Part shown: positions 43,653 to 51,767 of the stretch, piece after piece
Position numbering within the stretch: position 1 is the stretch's first letter
Layout of the letters: each line of letters starts with the position of its first letter
NCBI RefSeq assembly: GCF_001541225.1
Contig: NZ_LMTS01000336.1
Coordinates: forward strand, 34,296 to 98,295
From: Variovorax sp. WDL1
GTDB taxonomy: Bacteria; Pseudomonadota; Gammaproteobacteria; Burkholderiales; Burkholderiaceae_C
DNA length: 64,000 nucleotides
Direction: 5' to 3'
Made by a program: the position numbers and the translations under genes
Notes under the pieces: generated by a model
Seen by the model: the letters and a program-made list of their open reading frames with translations, nothing else
Databases searched by the model: none
What the model was told of the DNA's origin: nothing

Positions 43653-43719
43653 TGCGCCAAGTTAAGCCCTTTGGTGTTTTTCACACTCTGGTGGTGGCGC
43701 GTTGTTAGGTAGAGACTTC
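43636..43719. promoter_or_regulatory. 12-bp inverted repeat, candidate operator pair
   Basis: GAAGTCTCTACC (43636-43647) and its exact reverse complement GGTAGAGACTTC (43708-43719) are 60 bases apart. The left arm overlaps the promoter, so a bound regulator could block transcription, possibly by looping. The core AAGTC/GACTT is shared with the nearby 11-bp repeats. Confidence 0.5.
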
Positions 43720-43914
43720 TTCCTTATCCTATCCGCACCGCTGTCTGGTACTGAGAGACCGCCTTAAGGCATCTTCCTCGGTACCGAGGCAACGGTTTGG
43801 AGTTGGTGTTCGAAGCGCTTTTTTCCCGCTCTTCGATTTCACTTTCAGTCTGGATCGGTGACTTGGTCACCTGCAGCGAGCATTCTGGATTTATCCGGTG
43901 CTCGCTTTTTTTTT
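43659..43914 (+). ncRNA. Candidate small RNA upstream of the primase gene
   Basis: A unit of about 255 bases bounded by the promoter above and an intrinsic terminator. No convincing ORF with a ribosome-binding site lies inside. The segment contains palindromes (GGTGACTTGGTCACC near 43857, TCGGTACCGA near 43779) that would fold as RNA. Its position divergent from the replication gene resembles copy-number or leader RNAs of plasmids. Transcription is predicted, not shown. Confidence 0.45.
43875..43914 (+). terminator. Rho-independent terminator
   Basis: AGCGAGCA (43875-43882) pairs perfectly with TGCTCGCT (43899-43906). The loop can extend by GGAT/ATCC, and nine T residues follow. Confidence 0.85.
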
Positions 43915-44247
43915 GCCCTTTTCTCCTGGCTCGCCTGACAGCAGGCGCACAACTACTCCGTGACGCACCGAGCCCCAGGGCCGAAGCCACTCCAGGTCGT
44001 GTGCTGGCGGGTCCAGCTCATCCGCACGCGCGAGACGCCGAGACCCTTGCATCGCTCCTAAGGGGGCCCCGAAGGGCCCTCCTTGCGCACTATTGTCCAT
44101 CGAGGCGCGGATTCTCCGCAAGGTTTTCAGCTACTTTTGCATTCGCGGGAATTACTCGGCACGCGCCTGAAAACATAAGGTCTCAGACCGGACGATGGGC
44201 GAGCTCCTACGCTTCGACCCTGGGCGATCGCACCGAGTTGCGTCGCC
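43915..44247. other. Gap with a UUCG-type hairpin
   Basis: 333 bases without a supported gene. On the minus strand GGGCCC-TTCG-GGGCCC (44079-44064) is a stable tetraloop hairpin about 170 bases after the end of the gene at 44248. It may end that transcript or protect it, although it lacks a T-run. Nothing else was recognised. Confidence 0.4.
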
Positions 44248-45291
44248 TCAGCGCGGGACGTCGGCGGTCGCGCTTTCGTCTTCCAGCAGCGCGGCGGACA
44301 TGACGAACGGCTGGCCGTTCACCATCACGTCGCTGGCGCTCATCGCAGTGCGGGTCATGAGCTGGGCCGGCACCAACGCCTGCACCTTGACCGCGTTTTC
44401 GGCGCTGTCCGCCAGGACCGTGAAGAGCTCGATATGCGTGTAGGTCAGCGTGTCGCCTTCCTGGGGCCCGCCACAGGCGCTCGCGAGGGTTTCCTGACCC
44501 AGCGCTGCATCAGTCACCTCGCCGGCCACTGCGGTCACCACAGGCGATCCTGCGACGGTCTGTGGAACGCCCGAGAGCTCGCGGTCGTAGTCGTCGTAGT
44601 CGTCTCCGTCGACCATCATGAAGCGCAGTTCCTTCGGCTCGGCCACCTGCACGCTGAACACTTCACCGCCGGTGCGCGCGATCTGCGCGACGGTTTCGCG
44701 CGCCACACGCGCTTCGTTGTCGAGCGCGAACTTGACCATCGAATTGACATTGGCACCGGCCTGGCCGTAGAGCTGCTGCCAGCGAGCTCCGCTCAGGTTG
44801 GCGAGCGTCGCCTTGAAGGAAGCGGCCAGTTCGGCAGGCACCGAGACCGTGACCGTCTCCGGCATGCCGCCCATCTGCTCCAGCATCTCGCCGCGTTCGT
44901 CATCGCGACCACCGGCCGGCACAGCGCCGTCGATCAGCTCGAGCAAGTAGATGGACTTGAGCAGCGGGTCGGTGCGGAACTTGTCGCCTTCCATCCGCCC
45001 GAAGACGCCGCCGAACACCTGGCCCGAGCGGCCGCCGGTCGGCAACATGATCGTGACATCTTCGGTCGCGGCGGCGATCGCTTGACCTTCTGCACCAGCT
45101 GCGCCATGGGCTACCTGTGCGGCGGAGGCTGCTTCCTGAACGGGGGGGGCATTGTTGGTCGCGACCGGCTCGGCAACAGCCGCTGCGGGAGCCGAGGCTA
45201 GCGGGACTGCCGCGCTCGGACGTGGGACGCCGAATCCGAAGAAGCGGCGGACAGGTGCCACGTTGGCGGTTGGAGTTGCTGGGTTCGTCAT
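44248..45291 (-). CDS. Unknown protein with N-terminal FGF motif
   Basis: 347 residues from ATG at 45291. The N-terminal 70 residues are disordered and carry VRRFFGFGVPRPSAAVP (residues 13-29), one of the shared FGF-type motifs. The folded middle contains VTIMLPTGGRSGQVFGGVFGRMEGDKF, a helical region and a Asp-rich loop (DGDDYDDYDRE). It ends in a beta-rich part. No family was recognised. It is followed by a tetraloop hairpin and belongs with the next two minus-strand genes. Confidence 0.6.
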   Translation of the reverse strand: MTNPATPTANVAPVRRFFGFGVPRPSAAVPLASAPAAAVAEPVATNNAPPVQEAASAAQVAHGAAGAEGQAIAAATEDVTIMLPTGGRSGQVFGGVFGRMEGDKFRTDPLLKSIYLLELIDGAVPAGGRDDERGEMLEQMGGMPETVTVSVPAELAASFKATLANLSGARWQQLYGQAGANVNSMVKFALDNEARVARETVAQIARTGGEVFSVQVAEPKELRFMMVDGDDYDDYDRELSGVPQTVAGSPVVTAVAGEVTDAALGQETLASACGGPQEGDTLTYTHIELFTVLADSAENAVKVQALVPAQLMTRTAMSASDVMVNGQPFVMSAALLEDESATADVPR

Positions 45292-45352
45292 GATGCTTAC
45301 GCCTTTGGTGAATGGCTCTAGTGGTGCCGTGTTGCTGATGGGGAAACTGCGG

Positions 45353-45946
45353 TCAGACGCGGGGCGCCTGGTTGGACTCGGGGAATTCGGATGGGGCCGC
45401 GGCGCGCGAGCGGATCTGCTCCCCAATCGCCTGGATGTCAGGCGTTGCGTAGAGCCGGTCCACAAGGCGACCGTCAGGAAGCGAGACGAACTGGGCTTCC
45501 ACCTCGCCGCCAAGGATGTCTGTGTGAACGAGAAGGCGAGGGAGCCCCTTCATGATCTCGACCATGACGAGCAGCTGAGGAACGCCGTCGAGCTGCTCGT
45601 CGTTCAGGCCGGCTGGACGAATCTCGAGCAGCCCTCGATCTGCGTCCATGGTCATCGTGTAAGTGGGCTCGGCCTCCACAGGCTCGGTGGAGCCGTCTTC
45701 GACGTCCCAGCGGCGCAATGTGCGCTGAAGCGGCGCCTGTACGCCTCGCTCGAGCTTGGCGATCTGTTCCTTCTGCTCTCGAATCTTCTGGAACATGGCC
45801 AGCATGAGGTTGTCGCCGTCGGAAGACATGTCTCTCCAGGGCTCGCCGTGGCGAAGCGCGGTGAAGGAGAAGCGGCCGTTCTTTACGCCGAGCTCGACGG
45901 TGTACTTGCCGCCTTCGAGCGTGATCTTGTCGATGGGATCAGTCAT
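45353..45946 (-). CDS. Unknown protein
   Basis: 197 residues. An N-terminal beta-rich part (ITLEGGKYTVELGVKNGRFSFTALRHG) is followed by a short coiled coil (LMLAMFQKIREQKEQIAKLERG) and a second alpha/beta part. No known motif. It starts 6 bases after the UvrD-type helicase stop and precedes the FGF-motif protein by about 60 bases, so the three are co-transcribed. Confidence 0.6.
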   Translation of the reverse strand: MTDPIDKITLEGGKYTVELGVKNGRFSFTALRHGEPWRDMSSDGDNLMLAMFQKIREQKEQIAKLERGVQAPLQRTLRRWDVEDGSTEPVEAEPTYTMTMDADRGLLEIRPAGLNDEQLDGVPQLLVMVEIMKGLPRLLVHTDILGGEVEAQFVSLPDGRLVDRLYATPDIQAIGEQIRSRAAAPSEFPESNQAPRV

Positions 45947-45952
45947 GGGGAT

Positions 45953-47662
45953 TCAGTGAGCAGGACGCGTGGCGCCGGCGCTGTTCATGAGTTCGAGTGC
46001 GCGAATACGCTCGGCCTGCAGCTGGGGCAGTTCCTTGAGCCATTGCTCGGTCTCGTCGTTCACCTTGCACATGCCACGGGCGCGGGTGATGCCGACATAG
46101 AGAAGGTGGACCTCCTGCTCGGTGGCCTTGGAGAGCTCGCCTGTCTCGCAGATCTCCTTCTCGGCCTCGAAGAGGAACTCGAAGTCGTTGCCGATCCGAA
46201 CGCAGTCCCACTCCATGCCCTTCGACTTGTGGAGCGTGGTCAGGGTGAGCTCGGCCGCGGCCGGATCCTTCACTTCGTGCTTTTTTACCTGGGCGACGAG
46301 CTGCGGGATCTTGTGCTCGTGGCGCTCGACGACCTTGATAAGCATGCGGGTCTCGGCGTCGCGCGAAGACTCGGAGTAGTCGACGAACTCATTCCATGAG
46401 CGGAAGCGCTTCATGAAGGGCGCACGGACCGCATGGAGCGAGCGGGCCCAGATGTTGTAGGCGTCGACGATGACGTCGAGGTTGTAGTTCTCCACGCCGC
46501 CGAGCCAGTGCACGCCGCGGCCCTGGCGAGAGACGGCTTCCTCGAAGAGGCCCGAGTTCGTGCGCGTGAGCAGCGTCGACTGGCGGCCCCAGCCGGTGTC
46601 CTTGCCCATGCCCTGGATCACGATCGACTCGCCCTTCAGGTTCTGCAGGATCTTGTTGGCCACGTCCGCCGTCCTCGGGCCGAAGCGCCAGGTGCGGGGC
46701 ATCGTGACGACGCGACTGCCTTCGATCGCGCGAAGGTTCTGCATCGCATTTGTCGCTCCACGGAAGCCGAAGATCGACTGGTGGCGGTCGCCGATCGCCA
46801 ATAGCCGGCAGTGATCGAGCTGCGTCATGACCAGCTGCTCGGTGAGCGGGTTCGTGTCCTGTGCCTCGTCGAGGATCATGCAGTCGTAGGCGAGCCGCGG
46901 GCCGGACATCGTCCAGAGCTTCAGGTACGTGTCGTGCGTGACCGGCATCGTCGAGCCGGGGGCGATGATCTTTTGCCAGGCGCTGCGGGCGTGGCCGAGC
47001 ACGAGCTCCTCCTCCAACGGCGTGAGGCCCCAATCGGCTACGGCAGCCAGGTGCGAAGCGTTGATGTCGGAGTCCACACTGGAATAGAACGAGGCGAGCG
47101 TCTTCCCGATGCAGCCCGCGATGCGGTTCTCCACCCCGAGCTGCTCGGCGATGTCGCGCGGGCGCCAGGACTTGACCAGGCGGTCCTTGAACTTGTGGCC
47201 GATGGCGTTGAACGCCAGGCTATGCACATTGAACACGTCGACGTTGGACGGGAACCGCTGCCGTGCTTCGTCGGCGTTCGCGCGGCCGAAGCACAGGTAG
47301 ATCATCCTTTCACGCGGGCGCGCCGCGGCGTAGCCAACCGCTGTGGTCGTCTTGCCCGAGCCGGCCACGGCCTCGCCGATGACGATGTGGTCCTTGGCGT
47401 CGATCAACTGCTGCTGGTTCTCGTCGTACTTGACGTCGCGTCGCGCAGCGCCCGGCGTCGTGACGGCGGCAGCGTCGGCCGCCGCGCGAGCTGCCTGGAA
47501 CACGACCGACTGCGCGCGAGCCTTCTGGTCGAACTGGAAGCGCAGCGTGCGCGCACGCTCGATGAGCGCGGCGGTCCCGCCGCCGCCCGATTGCTCCGCA
47601 GGCGGCGGGCGGGCGGGCGCGGCAGGCTTCGCCGATCCGGGTGGTGGGGGAAGGATCGCCAT
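45953..47662 (-). CDS. UvrD/Rep-type superfamily 1 helicase
   Basis: 569 residues from ATG at 47662. A Pro/Ala-rich leader is followed by the Q-motif region (YDENQQQLIDAKDH), Walker A GEAVAGSGKTTTAV (about residue 98), motif II YDCMILDEAQDTNP, motif III LAIGDRHQSIFGFRGA, and late motifs TLHKSKGMEWDCV and LLYVGITRARG. These are typical of UvrD/Rep 3'-5' helicases; the protein is shorter than UvrD, with compact 1B/2B insertions. It is divergent from the RNB-dsRBD gene and shares its promoter region. Confidence 0.9.
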   Translation of the reverse strand: MAILPPPPGSAKPAAPARPPPAEQSGGGGTAALIERARTLRFQFDQKARAQSVVFQAARAAADAAAVTTPGAARRDVKYDENQQQLIDAKDHIVIGEAVAGSGKTTTAVGYAAARPRERMIYLCFGRANADEARQRFPSNVDVFNVHSLAFNAIGHKFKDRLVKSWRPRDIAEQLGVENRIAGCIGKTLASFYSSVDSDINASHLAAVADWGLTPLEEELVLGHARSAWQKIIAPGSTMPVTHDTYLKLWTMSGPRLAYDCMILDEAQDTNPLTEQLVMTQLDHCRLLAIGDRHQSIFGFRGATNAMQNLRAIEGSRVVTMPRTWRFGPRTADVANKILQNLKGESIVIQGMGKDTGWGRQSTLLTRTNSGLFEEAVSRQGRGVHWLGGVENYNLDVIVDAYNIWARSLHAVRAPFMKRFRSWNEFVDYSESSRDAETRMLIKVVERHEHKIPQLVAQVKKHEVKDPAAAELTLTTLHKSKGMEWDCVRIGNDFEFLFEAEKEICETGELSKATEQEVHLLYVGITRARGMCKVNDETEQWLKELPQLQAERIRALELMNSAGATRPAH

Positions 47663-47856
47663 GTTGCCTTTAGTTCGCTTGAGCTGGCACGGCCCAAATG
47701 TATAGTTTGCGCTGTACCATTGGTGCGAGTTCTGTTTCGTTGCGCAACAATACTCGAAACGATCGCGATGACGACTTTTTTTTGATTGCCTGGCGCGGAG
47801 TTCCACGCGGGGCTTCATCCTTGACGGCGCGCCATCCCTCGTGCGCACAATGATTT
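47663..47856. promoter_or_regulatory. Divergent promoter region with hairpin-core palindrome
   Basis: 194 bases between the helicase and RNB genes. It contains the perfect palindrome GTTGCGCAAC (47739-47748) inside GTTTCG/CGAAAC arms (47734-47739, 47755-47760). GTTTCGTTGCGCAACAA (47734-47750) equals the reverse complement of bases 50033-50049 of the downstream hairpin array with one mismatch in 17. It is probably a site for the same binding factor or a promoter-proximal RNA element. No clear -35/-10 pair was fixed for either gene. Confidence 0.55.
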
Positions 47857-50004
47857 ATGCATCTCTTCACCATCGACGCCGAACACTCCCGCGACCTTGA
47901 CGACGCGATCGGGATCGCCAGGAATGAGTCCGGCTGGACGGTGCGCGTGGCCATCGCCAATCCTTCCGCCCATGTTGCGATCGGGAGCACCGAGGACCTC
48001 GAGGCCCGCAAGCAAGGCGCGACCATCTATCGCGCCCGCCAGGCCACCAGGCCCATGCTGCCCCGTGCGATCTCCGAGGACCAAGCGACGCTGACAGCTG
48101 GCGTTCCCCGATCGGCCGTCGTCATCGACCTCGATCTCGACCAGGCAGGCCAGCTGTCGGACACACGCCTTTCCCTGGGCGACATCACGGTGGCGCAGCG
48201 CCTCTCATATCAGGATGTTCCGGCCATCGCAGCGGACCAGGGCCACCCGCTACACCAGTCGATGGTGGACGCGATCGCCATCGCTCGAGGCTTCCTGAAG
48301 CAGCGGCGCGCGCGCGGCGCGCTGGCATTCCTCGACCAGCAACAGTTGCTCCTCACCGACGAGGAGGGGCGCGTGCAGCACTTCGCCGCCGGCGAGATGG
48401 TCGGGCACCTGCTGGTGCAGGAACTGATGATCGCGGCCAACTCCGCCGTGGCCGAATTCGCCGCCAGGAGCGACGTCCCCTTCCTATATAGATGCCACGA
48501 GCCGCGGATCTCTGCGCCACGAGGCCTCGCCGCGGCGGAGTCCTTCGAGGCATGGTTCGCCGGCGGCCATGCCAGCACAGCGGCCGCGATCGAGCGGCTC
48601 AACCTCATCACGCAGAAGGCGCGCTACACGAGCACCCTCACGGGCCACTACGGGCTGAACGTTCCGGCCTACGCACACATCACCTCGCCCCTTCGTCGCT
48701 ACGCCGACCTGGTCGACCAGCGCCAGCTCATTGCGCTGATCCAGGGCGCCGCCCTCCCCTATTCGCAGGACGAACTGACGGCGATCGGCAACGAGCTGTT
48801 CGAGGTCTCGGAAGCGATCACCGCAGAAGCCTCCGACTTCTACAAGGCGCCGGTGCTCGCCAAGGCACAGGCCGCCCTGGAGCCGCACGCCCAGCACGCG
48901 CTGCGCGCCCTCGCCGACAACGAAGTGGGCCAGGCCGTGAAAGCGGGCCTCGCGGGCACCTTTGCGCCAGCGTTGGTCGACGAGCTGCTTCGCCGCATGG
49001 CCGCCGGCACGCTGGCCGACAAGATCTCGGTGCGCTTTATCGAAGGTCGTGCCGCCCTTCCCCCGGTGGTTGCCGAGGGCTTCATCTCGATGATCCGGGC
49101 CAAGCCGGCCGCGGCCGTGTCGTTCCTGCACCATGCGCGCGCCATCAATCTGGTGAGCGATTTCGAAGTGCAGTTCGAGGAGTTCCCAAGCCCGACGGGT
49201 CCATCCTTCAAGGCGACCTCCACGATGCGCGATGCCGAGCGCGGCCTGACTTACCGCGCGGTGGCCACCGAGGGGAAGAAGAAGGCAGCTGAACAGGCCG
49301 CTGCGCTGCTGGCGCTCTGCGATCTGATGGGCGTGGCCCGCCCGGCGCCCAGCTGCGTCGAAGACGCGGCGCCCTCCTCTCCTCCTCCGGTTGCTCCCAC
49401 GGTGACTCGTGCGCCGCAACCCGAGGCGCTCCAGCCTCCCCAGACCGCGAATTCCAAGGGAGCGCTGCTCGAGTTCTGCCAGAAGCAGAAGCTGGGAACG
49501 CCGACCTTCACGAGCACGGGCACTGGCCCGTCGAACGCTCCTGCCTTCGCCTGCACGGCCGAACTGACCGTTGGCGAGGAAACCTTCTGCGCGAGCTCCG
49601 CCTCGACGCCGGCGAAGCGCCAGGCTGAAGCACTCGCTGCCGCCGCTCTGCTCGAGCAGCTCATCTCGCGCCAAGCGCGTGGCGGCCAGGTCGAAGCTCC
49701 TGCGCGAGCGCCGGCAGCGGCCGAGGCCGGCCCGAACACGGTGACGCCCGCGCCGACGGCGGTGAGCGAGCGCGGCCGCTCGATCCAGTTGCTCCAGGAA
49801 TATGCGCAGAAGGCCCGGCTGCCGCACCCCGTCTACGAGTTCGTCGAGATCTCCAAGACGCCGAGCTCGTTCGAGTGCCTGGTTCGACTCGATCTGGCCG
49901 ACGGCGCGTTCGAAGCGCGGGCCAGCGGCTCCTCGAAGCAAGCGTCGAAGGGTGCCGCCGCCACGCGCGCTCTCGATCAACTCGCCGCGGCTGTCGCCGC
50001 GTGA
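47857..50004 (+). CDS. RNB-domain (RNase II/R) exoribonuclease with three dsRNA-binding domains
   Basis: 715 residues. The RNB domain starts at the N-terminus: FTIDAEHSRDLDDAI places Asp 7, 13, 15 and 16 exactly as the four catalytic Asp of RNase II, and HITSPLRRYADLVDQR (274-289) matches the motif with the catalytic Arg. An in-frame TGA at 47851 shows that no cold-shock domains precede it; the C-terminal S1 domain is also absent. Three dsRBD-like modules follow at about 420-488, 533-602 and 640-712, each with the basic or Lys/Ala helix end (GKKKAAEQAAALL; AKRQAEALAAAALL; KQASKGAAATRAL). Double-strand-directed 3'-5' decay is inferred. Confidence 0.88.
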   Translation: MHLFTIDAEHSRDLDDAIGIARNESGWTVRVAIANPSAHVAIGSTEDLEARKQGATIYRARQATRPMLPRAISEDQATLTAGVPRSAVVIDLDLDQAGQLSDTRLSLGDITVAQRLSYQDVPAIAADQGHPLHQSMVDAIAIARGFLKQRRARGALAFLDQQQLLLTDEEGRVQHFAAGEMVGHLLVQELMIAANSAVAEFAARSDVPFLYRCHEPRISAPRGLAAAESFEAWFAGGHASTAAAIERLNLITQKARYTSTLTGHYGLNVPAYAHITSPLRRYADLVDQRQLIALIQGAALPYSQDELTAIGNELFEVSEAITAEASDFYKAPVLAKAQAALEPHAQHALRALADNEVGQAVKAGLAGTFAPALVDELLRRMAAGTLADKISVRFIEGRAALPPVVAEGFISMIRAKPAAAVSFLHHARAINLVSDFEVQFEEFPSPTGPSFKATSTMRDAERGLTYRAVATEGKKKAAEQAAALLALCDLMGVARPAPSCVEDAAPSSPPPVAPTVTRAPQPEALQPPQTANSKGALLEFCQKQKLGTPTFTSTGTGPSNAPAFACTAELTVGEETFCASSASTPAKRQAEALAAAALLEQLISRQARGGQVEAPARAPAAAEAGPNTVTPAPTAVSERGRSIQLLQEYAQKARLPHPVYEFVEISKTPSSFECLVRLDLADGAFEARASGSSKQASKGAAATRALDQLAAAVAA

Positions 50005-50020
50005 TCGTCACGGCCGCGGA

Positions 50021-50300
50021 TTGTTGCGCTCTTTGTTGCGCAGCGAAACAATAAGCGCAACAAAGAGTGCCTCGAGCCACCATCGCTCCAGGTCGAGGCG
50101 GCGGCCGTGCGTTCGCACTGCACCGTGAGATGTCGACTTTGTTGCGCTCTTTGTTGCTCAGCGCAACAATAAACGCAACAAAGAGGGCCCCGAGCCACCA
50201 TCGCTCCAGGTCGAGGCGTCGGCCGTGCGTTCGCGCTGCACCGGGAGATGTCGACTTTGTTGCGCTCTTTGTTGCCCGGCGCAACAATAAATGCAACAAG
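50021..50300. repeat. Tandem array of 118-bp units with nested hairpins
   Basis: Three units with a 118-bp period (TTGTTGCG at 50021, 50139 and 50257). Each has outer arms such as CTTTGTTGCG / CGCAACAAAG (50137-50146, 50174-50183) enclosing a second inverted repeat TTGTTGC / GCAACAA (50150-50168), then a CCTCGA/TCGAGG-type hairpin. The array starts 16 bases after the RNB-dsRBD stop codon and would be in its 3' untranslated RNA. Between units the arms vary while pairing is largely kept. Confidence 0.8.
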
Positions 50301-50406
50301 GACGGCTTCCGCCAGTACCGGTGGGCGTGATCTGGCGCGAGGCCGACCTCCTCTGGCCCGACGGACCCACCCCTTGCGTCTGCGTCGCGCCGAGAGGCGT
50401 CAACTA

Positions 50407-50777
50407 TGTTGCGCTTATTAGTTCGCAGCGCAACAATCGCCGAAACACATCCAAGACGCGCCTTCGAGGCCGCCCGCACATGGCAGGGACAATCCAGACC
50501 GGATTCTTTCCTTTCGAACGATATTCCTCTCGAACAGGATTCCCGGGGGTCCTTCTCTAAGACAAAGAAATTCCGTGCCTCCTCGTCACCGGGACGGGGC
50601 GTCGGACTCATCGTGAACGAGCCGCACGCGCGGAGGCCATCCGGCCCCACGGCCCGCTTCGACCCGGTTGTGCGAAGTGTCCAGGATCTAATCGCCCAAG
50701 GTGGGTCGCCGGCGCTCCGTCAGGGTTCGAACATTGTTGCGCTCATTGATTCGCAACGCAACAATGACCGCAACAAT
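50407..50777. repeat. Two further degenerate copies of the hairpin
   Basis: TGTTGCGCT/AGCGCAACA (50407-50415, 50427-50435) and ATTGTTGCG/CGCAACAAT (50733-50741, 50757-50765; a second right arm at 50769-50777). They share the TTGCG/CGCAA core with the array but lack the 118-bp flanks. Confidence 0.7.
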
Positions 50778-51480
50778 AAGTCCTCCGATTCCGAGCCGCC
50801 ACGACGCTCGGCGCGCGCCTGCCAGAGCAGTTTGGTCAGCCGCCAGCGATGGTGGTCTTCATCCAGGTCTTCGATCAAGGCCCACGGGGCCGCCCGCACT
50901 TGGAGCGGACATCCAGCTCGGATTCTTCCCTGCCTGCGAACAAAAGATTCCCTCCGAACAGGATCCCTGGGGCCCCTTCTCTAAGACAAAGAAATTCCGT
51001 GCCTCCTCGTCCCAGTCGAACTCGATGCCTTGAGGTGTCAGTCGGCCTTGGTCGCGGCCGGTAAGCAGCCAGCGCTGACACCTCTGGTCTCCAATGAGTC
51101 AGGGCACGACCTGTGAGGCGGCACAACGCACTCGGATGGCCTTGATCGAAAGCCCGTTGGGGCCGCCCGCAGTTGGAGCGGACATCCAGCTCGGATTCCT
51201 CCCTGCCTGCGAACGGCCGGCGTACAAAAGATTCCCTCCGAACAGGATCCCTGGGGTCTTCTCTAAGACAAAGAAATTCCGTGCCTCCTCGCCCCAGTCG
51301 AACTCGATGCCTTGAAGTGTCGGTCGGTCTTGGTCGTAGGCCGGTAAGCAGCCACCGCTGACGCCTCTGGTCTCCAATGAGTCAGGGCACGAACTGCAAG
51401 GCGGCTCGACGCACTCGAATGGCCTTGATCGGGAGCTCGTTGGGCCGCCAGCACCTGGAGCGGATATCCAGCTCGAATTC
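50469..51480. repeat. Long imperfect direct repeats, period about 282 bp
   Basis: Units start near 50469, 50888, 51161 and 51444 with GGGCCGCC-(A/C)-GCAC-TGGAGCGGA-like sequence. CTCTAAGACAAAGAAATTCCG recurs at 50555, 50979 and 51261. The second and third units are about 85-90% alike and 282 bp apart; the first is more diverged and the fourth truncated. Open frames in the units do not keep the same frame between copies, so they are probably non-coding. Confidence 0.75.
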
Positions 51481-51490
51481 TTCCCTCCGA

Positions 51491-51680
51491 ATGAGTTCCT
51501 CTAAAAAGCTGTCGCACTTGGTTACCCAAGAAAATCGATGACTTACGAGCGCCGCTTTCAAAGTTGCGCGGCCCGTTTTTTCAAAGTTGCTGGCCCTTCG
51601 GCATGTGACATTCAACGACGGCTTCCGGGCAGGTTCCACTTCCGCCGTATGCCCGCTTGGGGCCCGCTGGCCTAGTCCTG
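51491..51680. repeat. Direct repeat A, left of the RTX locus
   Basis: About 190 bases containing TGAGTTCCTC, CACTTGGTTACCCAAG, two CAAAGTTGC blocks and GCTTCCGGGC. A diverged copy in the same orientation lies at 62633-62820. The region up to 51767 holds no gene. Confidence 0.65.
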
Positions 51681-51767
51681 CAGATGGCAGGATACGGCCG
51701 CCCCTAAGCGGACATCACAGCTCCCCGAAAGCGGCCCTTCATAGAGCAAGTCTATGGACGCATCTAA

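Noticed and set aside
43797..44303. 168-residue plus-strand frame after the putative RNA promoter
   Set aside because: It starts with TTG without a ribosome-binding site and runs through the strong terminator at 43875-43914 into low-complexity sequence.
48484..49980. 498-residue minus-strand open frame opposite the RNB-dsRBD gene
   Set aside because: The composition is Arg/Gly-biased with no domain. The plus-strand protein has clear catalytic motifs.
50021..50300. CRISPR-like array
   Set aside because: The units are 118 bp with repeated, not unique, sequence between hairpins, and no cas gene is present.
50875..51377. Minus-strand frames in the 282-bp repeats (for example EEARNFFVLEK)
   Set aside because: The frame shifts between copies and no start context is conserved, so coding is unlikely.
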